Source: Verpa conica (taxonomy: Eukaryota; Ascomycota; Pezizomycetes; Pezizales; Morchellaceae). Taken from it: a stretch of 64,000 nucleotides of DNA. Position 1 is the first letter of the stretch; the number at the start of each line of letters is the position of its first letter. A model generated the notes under the pieces. The model did no database searches, had not been told where the DNA came from, and saw nothing but the letters and a program-made list of their open reading frames with translations. Of the stretch, positions 23,325 to 36,060 are shown one piece after another. The stretch is from NCBI GenBank assembly GCA_033030425.1, contig JAUFSD010000008.1, positions 868,001 through 932,000 of the forward strand, read 5' to 3'. The position numbers and the translations under genes are program-made.

Positions 23325-24049
23325 AAGAACAGACCTAACCTCTTATTTATTTCCCCCCCCCTCAAATAAATTATATACATTTCCTCCCTGAAAAAAAATA
23401 AAGGCGAGAGAACACTCAGCAGAAATTATCCTTCTCGAAGATTTCTCTCCAACTCCGTGCCCTATGCGTAGTAGGCTCAATTTCGAGAAGACAAAATTAC
23501 TACATATCATAAAATAGAATGAGAAAAACATAAACACCCATAACCCCTTAAGATTTACCTAGCGTGATGCGAATGAAAAAATAAAAGAGACCCAAGAAGG
23601 CGCAAACTCCCAAAATAAGATCCATCAATTCCAATGCGGCTACCACCAAAATATTGCCGTCTACCAAAAAAACTTAACTTAAATGCGCCTTCACGAGCCT
23701 CTTTTATATAAATTTATCCAAGAGAGAATAGAGAGAAAAAAACAATAGAAAGATGAACCCCAGAAACCGAGAGACCAAACCAGACAAATTCGTAAGCTAA
23801 TGGGTATGAATGATAACATGGAAAATGCAATGCAACATATATATATATAAAATAAAACTCCAGAACGCTCCAAACCGGGAAAAAATGAAGCACCCCATGA
23901 ATATCAAAGCATGAAAAACAACTGGAAAAAAATAAACAAGAAATCCTTCGCTGAAAATCCCAAAATCCGGACGCTAAAAATAGGTGGCGAGAAATTTTGT
24001 ACTCAAAACCAAACCAGTAAAAAGAAATTAAAAAAAAGTGCAAATTCCA

Positions 24050-27000
24050 TCAATAAGGGTCGTCCAACATGATAGCCTTCTCGGCCTTTCTAGCAGTCTT
24101 CCTGACGAGCCCAATAGCACTCTCAGAAGACGAAGCCCCAGATCCACGACCCCTCTTCAATGTTGGTCTATCCAACATCCCAAAACTATCCTCTTCATCG
24201 CCAGCCGAGGAAGAAAATTGATCCCCACTTGTCCCACTGTCTGGGCTATCACCCCAATCACCGCCATCCATATCCATAATATTCATTGTAGGGGGTTGTA
24301 CTAAGTTGGCCTCGCTGACGGGGACTACTGCTGGGCTTGAGTAACCACTGGCGTCACCAGCGGTAGCAGCAGATGAACCGGCCTCGCCAGACTCAGTTGC
24401 TGTCTGTACGGGTCGGTAAATTCGCATTCCGTTTGGGGCAACATTACCACCCAACTCATCATCATCGTCACCAGAGTTGCCATAGATATCAGTAGTCCCT
24501 TGGCCCAACATGCGAAGGAAGAACTCTTCCGAGCTTGAAGAGTGAGCTTCGGCACCAGAATCTGTATCCACGGAAGAGGTTTCATCCGAAGGTGCAAAGT
24601 AGATGTAGTTGGCAGGGGGCAAAGACGAAGGTTCAAGCTTGAGTACATGTGCCGATACAACCTCGGGGTGAATAAGTTTATGACGGCTGAATCTTCGGCG
24701 AGCCTTAGCGATTTTGGCAGCTGGTTCCGAAGACTCCGAATCTGAGTCCTCGGAGTCGTTGGCTCCGGATTCGGCAGAGCGCTCCTCCCCTGAATCCAAC
24801 TCCGATGTCCCTTCGTTCTCTGAGGTACCGGATCCCTCATCGGATGACTCTTCTCCCGATTCGGCCAAGTCCTCGTTCTGTTGGAAAGCATCGATCGACG
24901 ATTTCGGAATTTGATGCGAGATCTTCCTTAGAATTCTCGATTTGGACAACTTCTTCCTTGAACAAGGCAGTGCACCGTTGGCATTTTGTGGAAGCAGAAA
25001 ATGCCTCTTTTGCACGTTGATAGCAAAATTGTCGTCAGGTAGCACACCCCCGATACCCGATACCTCCAATTCCATTGGTGGAGGGGGAGTCTGAGGCATG
25101 GATGAGGAGAATTGCGGCGAAAATTGAAGCCCCACATCAGAATCGGAATCAAGGTTCATGGAATCGTTGTCCGATGGTATCAGTGGTGGCGTGTCTTTTG
25201 AGAACATTGGGCTTTCCCTCTTTGTGTTGGGACTTGATGGCACATGTTGTGGCTTCTCCCCAATCGGGTTGTTTGTGAATCTTTCGTATGGGAACCCCGA
25301 CATGTATTTGCCGTCCATTACAGTTTGGGTAGTAAGATCAGTGCAGAACTTTCCACCCTCATAGTAGATGATTGGGCCGCCTAGAGGAATTGTCTTCTTT
25401 GTCACACTAGACACACCGCCTTCATCCGAACTTCCACGCGGGTAAGAGCCCATTGAAGTGCTGAGAGTGCTAGAAGTATCGTCGTCGAATGACCCTGATT
25501 GCGCAAAGATGGGTTTGTAGTGGAATTTATCACCAATGCTTGCTGGTGAAAGTGCTGGAAATCGTCGGCTTGATGAGCTCGTTCTCCCTCTTGACCCAGA
25601 TTTTGATAGGGGGTCAATTGACATGGCATTGCCGTCCGAATCATTTGGTGACCTTTTTCTGATACCATCCCAAGAATCCTCTGGACTTCCATCGCTTGTG
25701 ATACTCGCACTGTCAACCCCACTGCCTGATGAACTCTCACTGCTCAACCTCGTTCCTTCCAAACCTCCTCTCCATCTCACCATCTTCCCATCAATAGATA
25801 GTTCCAACTTTTCACTGCTAGTCAAAATAGCCTTCTTGATAAAGGGTATGGTGACACTGATTGTGTGCAATTGAGCCATGTTGATAATCAGATTCAAGTA
25901 AAACCATCCATCTCCCAACCCCTCAGCCTTTGTTCCTACTGCAGCGCTGTGGGTTAGATTGGCAAGATATTCAATATTGTCCTCAGCCTTTGTCAGGCGC
26001 TTGGGGTCCAGGTCCTTGAGCCTTGTGGGACGTTGGTCCGTGATCTCGACTGATCCAATTGCATGAGGGTCAGATCGCGGAGCAACTAATTGGTCACTGA
26101 ATTCAGCTGCCTGTTTATCTTGGAAGGGGTTCATTATGGAGGCTTCTCGCGCACCCTCCTCGGGTATGACGTTCCCAACGTTTGAACCAGAGCGATCAGA
26201 GTTTGTGCTTTCCGGGGTGGATCCAGAGTTCTTTGACTTGTAGCCAGTGAATAGTTGTTCTAGCTTCCGTACAACCTCTTTCATTTTGTTCCTTTCAGAG
26301 TTGATGGCTGCCAGAGGTGAAGGGGACATTACACTACCACCAGACATCTTATCGCTTGCTGATGAAGATCGGGTGACATGGGACTTGCTCTTGACATGAG
26401 ATGATGGGGCGACCGAGGTGGTCCCCGACCGTGAGTTAGAAACATATGCAGAGTCGGCAATGTTTAGAGATGAGGATGAAGGGTTTATTGATGGTAGGCT
26501 AGGGGTCATGATGTTTTCTGGTGATTTCTTTGATGAGGAGACCGGCGACCCATCACTGTCAAGAGTAGAAGCGAACCCCTGTAGTAAACGTTCAAGTTCC
26601 TGCTTCTTGTGTCTAATAGAGGTATTAGTAACTAAAGATAGACATGGGGATGTAATAGAGAGGGTCGTACAATGGAAGTCGGTGCATTCGGACTTCAAAC
26701 AACTTTTCTTCTGCCAAACCACCTCCATGAAGACCTTCGAGTTTCTTTAGTCGCTTCTTGAGTTTTTGATCTAGAAGAGAGAACAAAAGTCGGTTAGCCT
26801 TTGCCACAATAGTAAAGTAAGGAATGGGTAAATACTTTTAATAGTGAGGTCATCAATGACGCTTCTAAAGCTGTCACTGTTGCTTTCCTCTGTACTGTCG
26901 ATGAGTGCTATCGAACCGGCAGGATGAAGACGCTTCATACCAACTCTTGAACTTCGGCCCGGATATATTTTATTGAGACGTGAGTACCGAGAAACACTAC

Positions 27001-27753
27001 CCAAGTTGCTCTTCTTGTAGGCATTCGGTAGGTAATAAGGAGGATCATCTATTACACAAGAAATAATAAGTCCATCAGTATATTTCTTCAACACAACCCC
27101 TGCCAAGACGCTATCCCGAAAAGAAGGATCATACCATCAAGTGTAGCGTAATTATTTCCTCCAACATCACGATTAAATGTGTTGAACCAATCTTCAGAAC
27201 CACTTTTGTGAGCCCCGCTACCTGCGATGCTTTCACGGTCGATCTCACCTGAGGCCCCGTCGGCTCCGTCACCGACACCCGAAGCTACACTCCCTCTAGA
27301 CGACCCGAACTGCATCCCCCATCCAAGCATGGCATCGTCTCTGGGGTCTTCTGGTGGAGGACTTGGGAACATTGATGCGTCGCCACCACTTACGAAACCA
27401 CTGTCTTTTTGTGTTGGTTGAGGTCTTCCTTCTCTTGAACTTGAGTCTTGTTCAAACATTCCGCCCATATCGCCACCTATTACTCCTCGTTTATTACTCT
27501 CTCGTGTGTCTGCGCCAGGTGGTAGTTGTGATTGTATTTCTGTATCCATAGGGCCCTGCCTGTGTTGTAGGGAATTTGAATCTTCAGGTGCCGTTCGGCG
27601 TGTGTGTCGATGGTCTTGCATCGTAGAAGAAGAAGAAGCAAGAGCGTCTTCAGAATTAGAGGACGGTCTAACGGGCAATTGCTGATGGGAGTTGTGTCTC
27701 AGGTGTGGGCCAGGATCGGGTTGGGGTTGTTGAGTCGACATAATTGGTAACAT
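24050..27753 (-). CDS. frq: FREQUENCY circadian clock protein
   Basis: complement(join(24050..26612, 26671..26770, 26836..27048, 27135..27753)), 1164 residues (N. crassa FRQ is about 989). FRQ is the negative element of the fungal clock: it dimerises, binds FRH and casein kinase 1, and inhibits the White Collar complex. Diagnostic stretches: DDDPPYYLP after intron 1; the coiled coil SVIDDLTIKNQKLKKRLKKL (about 265-292); EEKLFEVRMHRLPLHKKQEL across intron 3; DSAYVS; DGWFYLNLIINMAQLH (545 onward) followed by KMVRWRGG; and a Ser/Glu-rich PEST-like acidic region followed by a basic ARRRFSRHK stretch. Introns are 86, 65 and 58 nt, all ending TAG. The start at 27753 (MLPIMSTQQ) has a second ATG four codons later, and further Mets at 45 and 70 could allow alternative initiation. 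No gene lies between it and LST7. Confidence 0.93.
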
Positions 27754-28077
27754 GCTTTCTTGGTGATGGGATCTTGAATTGCTATGGTGATCGAAGTTTA
27801 TGTTAAGTTCCGGCTGACCGGTGTTGATCGAGTAGTCATCGTCGGCTTCGTATTGAGCCAGAGTTAACGCTTTGTGCTGAGAGGAAGGTCCCTCCAGATT
27901 TAAGCCCGGGGCAGCCGTTTTTATTCTTGATGCTGGCGCCTGCCTTAATTTTCACGTGGTAGGTTGAAATCGAGACAGGTGGTTCTCGAGAATGATAAAC
28001 GAGCGTGAGGGGCTTTTTCCAGCTAAACTTTCGGGCTTATGCTCACAAGTTCTTGATGTTGGGGGAAATATTTGTAG

Positions 28078-28102
28078 ATTGATCGCGGTGGCGGGCGATC
28101 GA
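28078..28102. promoter_or_regulatory. Candidate light-response element upstream of frq
   Basis: GATCGC and CGATCGA are spaced by about 13 nt, some 330 nt upstream of the frq ATG. Neurospora frq has a proximal light-response element with paired GATC-type sites near its transcription start. Position and motif agree, but a 6-mer of this kind is frequent by chance. Confidence 0.3.
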
Positions 28103-29246
28103 GGGGGAGAAGTAGGCAAGGAGCCACGCCGTTGATAGATATCTCGAGTAGGGTCTGCGTGTCTCAAGATCTGGTCGGACCAGAAGCAAGCGAGCGTATT
28201 TTTTTTCCAAGCCTAAAAGATAATGTAGGTAGGGGATAACGGAAGAGTGGAAGCGCGTGAGGGTGTGCTGGAAGGGCGTGGTGGGAATAATTATTTGGGG
28301 GGGGGAGGGGCAGATTTCCTGCAAGGTGCTGGGCGTGGGGAGCAGACGGATTGGAAACTGGAACGGAGAACGGGGAACAGGGACAGGCAGTGAAGACTGG
28401 GAACACAGGAAGGGGAAATTCGGAGGAAACAAATGCAAAAGGCTATGTTATGTAGAAGGTCGTGTCTGTATCTATGCGGTGTTCGTGTTCGATATATTTT
28501 CGAGTTGTTTTTCTTTGTGGATGGGATGAGGCTATAACCAGTGAGATCCTTTAGTTCTGAGTTTCCCTGCCTCTCTCTGCTTTTTGGTTGATTTTTATTA
28601 TAATTATTTTATTTTTTTGATGGCAGCTGTTGTCCCTGATGGTCACGTACGGATGGTGCTTATTGCTCTTGCAGAAAGTGCCTGAGTTGTTTGTGCTTGA
28701 GATGCGTATTTTCAGGGAAGGGGGGGGCTATGAAGGTAGGGAGAGGGGGGGAATAAATTGAGTTTCTGCAGAGTTTCTGTTGTTCAGTTGTTTCTGCTGG
28801 TTCTATTTGATTTTGAGTGCAGCATTCCAGTAATTCCACTCTAATGCTGTTGCTGACGCTTATGATGACAATTGTCTGTGTAGAAGGTGGTGTTTCCTTA
28901 CTACCAGAAGGGGGGCTAGGCTGCTGGAGACAAAATTAATAGAACAGAATAAGGGAATAGTTGGTCGGTGACTCTGATTTGATCGAATCGGCAAGCCGAT
29001 GAATCAACAGCCAGAAACGAATAAATCGAGGATCTAGCTTTTTGACGAGTGCTTTGCTGTGCCTGCCTTTTCACTCTAGGTTGCTCTCGTGTTTCCGGGC
29101 TGATCGTCTGTGTCCCAAGCAAGGCTGCTGGCTATGGCTGCTGGCTGTCGCTGGCTGTCGCTGGCGCTCTGACTACTGGTGGTCGCCTGCCCGTGCCCGC
29201 TGGTCAAGACTTTCCTTTCCCATCTGCCCTGATCCACCGCACCGTT

Positions 29247-29297
29247 GCTGCTGCTCCTGCTGCTGCTCCTGCTGCTGCTCCTGCTCCTGCTCCTCCC
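29247..29297. repeat. CTG/CTCCTG microsatellite
   Basis: TGCTGCTGCTCC-type units repeated over about 50 nt in the frq-LST7 intergenic region. The repeat produces Gln- and Ala-rich open frames on both strands that are not genes. Confidence 0.8.
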
Positions 29298-32200
29298 CTC
29301 TGTCCATCTGCCCTGTTGCTGCCATCTCGTTCGTAAACCTCTCCCGGGTCCTTTGCCATAATATTCCTCGATCTCGATGTTCCGCGACATTGCCTCCCCC
29401 CTCTGCCAGATTCCCACCGGGGACCCGATGCCAAGACGCCAAGCATGTAGCGCACATCGAGCCACACTAAGACATCTGAGAACCGGGCGCGTTACAGCAG
29501 CGGCAGCAACAGGGTCTCACTCCTGCAAAGCATCCCACTCCTCCACCTTCAATCTTCAATCTTCATTCACCCCACCATGTCAATCCTCTATCAAATCAAC
29601 CCCACTAAACATCCCCCCCTTGCACTTTCTCTATTATTGGACACTCTTGGCGCTCTATCGCTCTATCGCTCTGCTTGTATTCTCCTTCCTTTGTGTTTCT
29701 TCCCCTTCTATACCCTGAAAGAGCCCCACGGACCACACACCCTTCCCCCCTCCATTCCAAAAAACTCAAAACCCAAAATTAAAAGTAAACCACGCAAGGC
29801 GTGGGTTGTGGACCCTGAGTTGCGCAAGCATACCTAACAGGGAAAGGGAGTGGAGCTGTGTGGGTGTCAAAAGCGGAAAAGGGTTTACCTTGCGGCATGG
29901 GCCGAAGGAACCGAAGCTTCACATGAAAAGAAATATATACCAGTGAAGACTAAAGAAAAGGGAATAGGCCAAGTCTAGTCCTAGCCCAGAGGTCCGCCTA
30001 CTAGACCTTTGGACCTGTAGGTCAATCATCAGTCAAATCGAGTGAAATCTAGGTCCCCCTCTATTAAGTTCCTTGTGTTCTATGAACTTTGGTTTCAGGG
30101 GAAAGGGGGGAGGAAAGAGGAAGAAACATCCCCTGAAAAATGTAACTGTAAATATCTACCGACCGGTACCTGAGAAATTCCACCTGTCCAAACAAGCAGA
30201 CGAGGTAACGTGAATTATGTGCGGGTGTGCGCCCTACTATGCACCGAGAAGGAAAATAGAATGGACGCGCAAATAAAAAAAACGCTCGTCTAAATAGGAT
30301 TAGCGCCATTTGCTACTTTTACCTCGAAGTGCTCCGAGATCTCTCTTTCATCGGTGCCAGATAGATAAAGTAAAACAAGTCCCTCCGCGCCCCCACCCGC
30401 CCCTAGAATACGCCTCGGTCGGTTCAAGCCGTCGGAGCCCTGGTCGGTTGAAGGCCTGGCGGGGGGTGGAGGGGTTCCACGGTCCGACAAAAACGATCGA
30501 GATGAAGGTAAGTCGAAGGGGTAAAGTAACCCCAAAGTTGCCCTAGTCCCCCCTCCTCTTTCCTCCTCACCCCCCCCCCCCCTGCCCGCGTATCCCTCAA
30601 ACTATGGAACGGCGACCGATTGATTTGCACGTTGTGGCCGTGCTAAAGGGTGGATGAAAACCAGTTGTTTTCTGATCGAGATCCATCTCTGATAGCGACT
30701 AAGAAGAATCGACCCAAATCGTTCCAGCAGCGTGGCCAACTGGTAGAGCTTTTATGACCATAGCACACCTCCTATTCCCTCTTTCTCTCGAGCCTAAAAC
30801 CGAAAAGAAAAAAAGAAAAGAAAAAAAGAAAACTAGTTCCTCGAGGCGAGGGGAAAACATAAAGATGGTTCGGTTCGCCTGTGTGCGACCGAAGCCGAAA
30901 TCAGGTTGAAGGCCCAGCAGATTCGCCAAAGGAATCGACGATTCCGCTCGGGACCTTGCTAGAGTACAACGCCCATTTGGTGGGTTTGTGTCCAGGTCAC
31001 CAGAGCGACACTTGAACGTGGGGTGGTCAGCGTGTAAAGTAGGCTTGTTGAAAAGAACTCGATTCTCACTGATAATTGCGATCCCCATACCCAAGGCGCT
31101 GCGCTGGGAACGCCAAAAGAAACCTCCGATGCGTGATTGACCCTCCCTAAGAACGGTGCGATCAGCGCTGTCATTTGAGATGAGAAACTTGGTCGTTTCG
31201 CGAGGTGAGAAGGGTTTTTCCGGGTTCTTTCCAATTCTTGAAGAGCTTGACGATGGACAACAGAGAAGTCGAGCGGGGGTGAGGAGTTGGAGCGCCGCCC
31301 TTCGTAGAAAAAGCAGTTGAAACAGGAATTTCCCAGTCAGCAAGGTCAATGATAGCAAAGTCCGTTATCGATAAATAATTGTGACCGGGGGGGGGGTGTG
31401 ACTGGACCCCCCTGTCCTCCCATCCTTATCGCATCAACCCCCATGAGATGTGTTTCTCCTTTATCAGTTGTGTATACAATCCTGTAACGTGTTTTTGTGG
31501 TGTCTCCATTAAAGTATCTATTTTTACAAATGCCAAACAACAACCACCCGGGATAAAGTATACTGTAAAACAAAGTAATCTACATTATGCAGGCAAGCTG
31601 TAGACTCTCCCCGGTTGAGACGGTCCTCTTTACAATTGAGCCCGATGCATGGGGAGCATGGGGGGTCAGAGAGGGTAGGACGAAGTGGAAGGGGTGGGGG
31701 GGCATTTGGGAAACAATAGATTCAACAATGAAGCCGGCGGTGAGGGATTGAGTCAAGGCAGCCACAAAGCCCGGCCGCTACACATACGTGTCTATGTGCA
31801 CTCTGCAGTTTGTAAGGGGGGAATGTAAAGTGTTGCTCGAGTAAAGCGCTACGGACAATTTATTCAATTGATCAAGGGCCGGGTGATCTCTGGATACAGC
31901 AGTACAGCAGTACAGTACAGTAATACGGTAGTATTACAGGTACGATAGGAACTGGACGGTTTGGGCTTTACACATCCCGACCGCCGATCGTTTCGGTGTT
32001 TAGCAGCCAACCTAGCGTCCCGACTCCGCGAGCTGCGGAAGACTGAGTGTACGCTGTATGTACGGGTACAGACTTAGGCCGGTCTCCTTCCTCGTCTGGA
32101 CCTTGGTCTAGAGCCGGAGGGTGGTGGGCGCCGGGCACCCTCTTCTGGAAACCCCAGTAAGGAACATAGGCATTGGGCGCTCAGACTGTGTGGTACACAC

Positions 32201-33077
32201 ACTTAGAGTACATTCTTCCCCTGTTCAACGTTGTGTTCCCGCTTCTCGGTTCTTCTACCGGAAGGCTTTTTTTCCTTTTTTATGCTATTTTTGCTTTTTT
32301 GATATTGATTTTTTCCGTCTTTTTTTTCCTTTCCTCTCCCCCCTTTGGCCCCCCAGCACACCACCCATCGGGCGCCCATCGCACCGGTATATCGTGTCTG
32401 TCACTTCCACTGCTGCTGCCATCTTTACCATGCCTTTCTCCGTTTGCTGAAGACAATCAGCGCAGCCAGCCAGCCAGCCTTATCGATTGGCCCTTTTTCT
32501 GATTTTCCAGGATCGAATTGTTTCTGCACAAAATACTTGCATGCGCGAACAGGTGCACGGGCAATTTGCTTTTTTTGGATCACTTTGTTTGCATCCGGAG
32601 GGCCGGAGACGATCGATTGGGTGAAACCGAGGAACCAGAGCGCAAAGGGGGGCGAATCGAGGAGTGACTAGCACACGCAGGCACAGTCATCCATTCTATC
32701 GCGACAGGCACCATCCATACATACAGCAGCCTACAGCCGTGCTTCTTATCTGATTAGGCGGAAAAGATTTGAGCCGCGGACTGTCCCCTACCCTCTGTCT
32801 ACGTTCACTGTACCTCTACGCAGGTGTGTTTACCATCTCCCATCACCATCGCGCCACGCGACAGATTCCGTGAGAAGGAAGGCGGCAGCAGTCAGTCATA
32901 GCAGCAGTAGGAACGTAGCAGCAGGAGCAGCAGGAGCAGCAAGAATAGCACCAACAGCAGCATAGCTAACAGCTAGGCAACTACCTTCCTTCCTACCAAA
33001 AACTCCCGCGCTCTGTTTCCAGAGCTGCTATTCCCGAGAGAGCTCCTAGTTCTTCCGGCTTGGGATTCTAGCCCATC

Positions 33078-34972
33078 ATGAACTTCATTGTACGCTGATC
33101 CCTTCTACATTCCATCACTTGGACTCGAACCCCCCCCTCTCCCTACACCCTCCCCTAATCTTTACACCCCACCACCCCTTACACCTGCATGTAGCTAATG
33201 GGCCTTCCCGTCTCCAGGTGTCCCTCGCGCATTTCTGCGAGATCCACGGTCCCACATCAATCCTCTGCACTCAAGTGACCCCCCCAGCATGCACGACATG
33301 CTGTCCCTCATCTGCGAGCTCGGGCACACTCGTGCCCCCAACGCCACAACAGCCCTTTGGTCCAACCCCTCCTCAGTCTTCCCATAGCAGTTCTATCCAT
33401 CTCAATAAGAGCAACCCTGCCCTAAATGCCCTGGGTTCCCAGGGCTCGGGTCTGCGGCCAAACACCTCTCACCTTGGCCATGGGACCGCTACATCCTCAG
33501 CCTCATCGTCCAATGTCTCTACCCCAATGGAGACACCACCCCCATCACCTAGGAGCCCTGTCCTGACAAGTGCTTCTTTGGCTACTGCAGGGGGTCCAGG
33601 ATATGCAGGTCCATCTTCTTCTTCATCGACAGGGGTGGCTGGTGATTCTTGCAAGAATTGTAGCATGACTCTCCCTAAGGGTCTTCAAGAAAAGTCTTAT
33701 TCCAATGGTGCAGCATCAACAATGGTTCATACACGACCTGTCCTACGGACAAAGGAGTCTATTGTTGCTTGTACGCCCTCAGGCAGTGAGGACGAAGAAG
33801 AAACCGTAGAAGGCGAACTCTCCCATCTTCGAGCTCAGCGTCAAAATGATGATTCTCGTCATCTTTCTTCGTCTCCTAGTGCGCATTCATACTTTCACCC
33901 CGCCCCTGCATCTGATGATGGGACAACACAAGGCAATTCCGCAAATGGGTCATCTACACATACTCATCAACTCACATATATCTCTACCAGAGCGCCATCT
34001 GTTCCTTCCCGCTACACTACCTTGAGGCAGGCGTGTGTCCGCACACTTTCATGCGAGCTCATCCCTGCCCAGACTGGGCCCATGATGTTTGGGGATCCGC
34101 TTGCAGGATATACAATTGCATATGTGTTTCGGCTCCCTGATCCCAAGGCCCGCGGCGGAAGACGCTCATACGCGCTAGTTTGTATATGTCCAGATCAGAA
34201 AATTGTTGTCAGCTCGTGGAAATACGTGGTTGCGGCTTTCGAAGGACTAGTACACCGCATCAAGTACCTGGCGGCCAAAAAGCAAGCAGAGGATGCTCAG
34301 GTTTCCCCGCTGTTGAATAATTCATTTTCTTCTATCACTTCTCGTGGCCCTGAGGGGTTCCTTCGCAGGAGGCCGCCCGGAGAGAATGGGTTTGGTGTGA
34401 ATCAGAAGGGGTTAGCAGAGTTGGTCGGGAGAGAGGAGCTCTTTGTTGAGGTGCATATGTGCTTTGTAAAGTTGTTGGGAGGTCTTGTGAGGAGGTTTGG
34501 GTGCTGGGCTGGCAGTGAATTGGGTCTCGGAGCGGGGCTGGGAAGTGGATTTGCGAGTCCAGCTCTAGCAAGAAGCAGGGCGGGAAGCGTCGGTAGCTCC
34601 GTGGGGGCAGATGAAAGGCTTGAAAGAAAAACGGGGCTTGGTGTTTCTACGCCCGGTACTGCTACACCAAATGCTGCTGCACTTAGTGCCGCGAGGGTGT
34701 CTGAGGAAATGGAAACTACTACGAATGTAGGCATACTAAATGCAAGTGGTTTTAAGTACCCGGTTTCTGCAGCGCCTCCCGCGGATGATAGTCTGGAACA
34801 GTCCCTGGGGGTTGTTAGCCTGGCGCCCGGAATGGCGGGGTTGAGTGTCAGCGACTCAATTACACCCAGGACCGCAGTGGCGGGAACTACGGGCTCGTCC
34901 CGTGGTGAAGCAGCGGAAAAGAACGAAGAGGAATCCACTCAAAGGAGCCGCAGCGCGATACTCAGTCACTAA
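33078..34972 (+). CDS. LST7: Folliculin / Lst7 homologue
   Basis: join(33078..33089, 33218..34972), 588 residues. Folliculin (Lst7 in yeast, with Lst4) is a longin/DENN-fold GAP for Rag GTPases that regulates TORC1 at the vacuole. The 12-nt first exon encodes MNFI, joined to VSLAHFCEIHGPTSILCTQ, the family N-terminal signature. A Ser/Pro-rich loop (about 40-230) follows, then CVRTLSCELIPAQTGPMMFG and AGYTIAYVFRLPDPKARGGRRSYALVCI (about 272-325), the second half of the longin domain. The 128-nt intron has branch site GCTAATG and CAG acceptor. The C-terminal 150 residues are low-complexity. I see no full DENN domain, as is usual for shorter fungal versions. Confidence 0.88.
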
Positions 34973-35483
34973 CACAACGTGTGGGGTAATTTCCGACAGG
35001 CATCAACTGACCATCACGTCCGCGGAGAAAATATTATTTTTTGGCGGGTTAATGGATGGGCTTTGAAGAGTTTCATTACTGTTTCGTTCGAATTGTTTCT
35101 TCTTTCTGTCGCTTCGTTGCAGAGCTTATTTTTTCTAATAGTTGTAGTTCTAATACGTTTGTATGCAAGAGCGTTTCCCCCCTTGTTTCCACACGCGTTT
35201 TATCGCGACTTCAGTTTATTCTTCCCCATTCACAGCTTCTATGGGTGGTGAAGTTTGCTGTTTTGTTTCTCTTCTTTCTCTCCCTTTTTTTGTTTTCCTT
35301 ATAAAATTTATAGAGAGGAATTACTACTGGGGCGCTCTTATTTTTTTCTTAATTTCTTTTTAATGATCTATGAGTTTACGACTAGCTATTTTTTTCTCTT
35401 TTTTTTCTTATTCTCTTCATTACTCGTACTTTTTTTTAGCTTTTGGTAGCGACTTTGGGATACGGGAACGGAAAAAACAAAAC

Positions 35484-35520
35484 AAAAGGAAAAGGAAAAG
35501 GAAAAGGAAAGGAAAGGGAA
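35484..35520. repeat. AAAAGG purine tandem repeat
   Basis: AAAAGG-type units repeated about six times in the likely 3' region of LST7. Confidence 0.7.
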
Positions 35521-36041
35521 AATTATTCTAGTGTAGTTTCTGGAAATTGTATCTTTTTTAGTATGTGTGTTTTTCTTTTTAGTTTCGAGAAGGGCTCGTG
35601 ATGTAATTTCTTCTTTTTTTCTGTGGGGATGAATGTACACATACAGATTAGGTTTCAGAAGAGTTGCGGAGTTGAACACAGACCAATTCTGGAGAATGGG
35701 TTTGACGTCATACTTTCACAACCAGGAGGATTCTTTTAAATTTTTTCAAATGGCAATTTTTTTCCTGCTATGTGCAAGACCACGATTGGAAGTTTTGTCT
35801 ATTTCAAATCATCCTAAAATTCTGTGTTGGCGCTCAGCAAGCACAGCCCGGCTGGGGGGAGCGGACGGAGGTGGGGATTTCGTTATCGCGACGCCGAGAA
35901 AAGGGGCGCTGTTGCAATTAGAATGAACGAGTGCTTATCCATGATCAGGAACCACTCCACCATACACACACACATACACTTGTGCGTCGGACTGGACTTG
36001 ACCTGACTTGACTGGGGTGGAGTTGAGTGGACTGGGCTGGA

Positions 36042-36060
36042 CTAGCACACACACACACAC
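36042..36060. repeat. CA dinucleotide microsatellite
   Basis: An uninterrupted CA repeat of about 19 nt; a looser CA-rich patch lies 80 nt upstream. Confidence 0.7.

Larger units (their letters stand above)
18084..24049. other. Gene-poor interval between tRNA-Thr and frq
   Basis: No intact gene recognised over about 6 kb. It holds the inverted-repeat element at 19270-19415, possible coding relics near 20264-20786, a GAC microsatellite at 22882-22930, and a GATCGAATCGAA direct repeat at about 23287-23324. The final 500 bases should include the frq 3' UTR. Confidence 0.5.
27754..33077. other. Long divergent intergenic region between frq and LST7
   Basis: About 5.3 kb containing both promoters. 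It is rich in simple sequence: G/T-runs, CTG/CTCCTG repeats at 29247-29297, CAG-type repeats at 32896-32960. Many open frames overlap these repeats and have no domain. A frame at 29577-29837 (86 codons, ATG after CCCACC) is the best small ORF but I recognise nothing in it. GATCGA motifs lie at about 28097, 28981, 30494 and 30677. Confidence 0.5.

Noticed and set aside
27100..27134. 35-nt intron 1 for frq using the nearer CAG
   Set aside because: Too short for a normal fungal intron and inserts residues absent from the family; the acceptor at 27049-27051 follows a TACTGATG branch site and yields the conserved DDDPPYY.
29076..29470. Several overlapping frames rich in Gln/Ala/Ser
   Set aside because: They are translations of the CTG/CTCCTG microsatellite on both strands.
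29577..29837. 86-codon ORF with good ATG context and one hydrophobic segment
   Set aside because: Not recognised, low-complexity surroundings; kept only as a remark in the spacer entry.
30699..31358. 219-codon minus-strand frame in the frq-LST7 gap
   Set aside because: No domain, odd composition (hydrophobic then Arg/Ser-rich), no leader or splice context.
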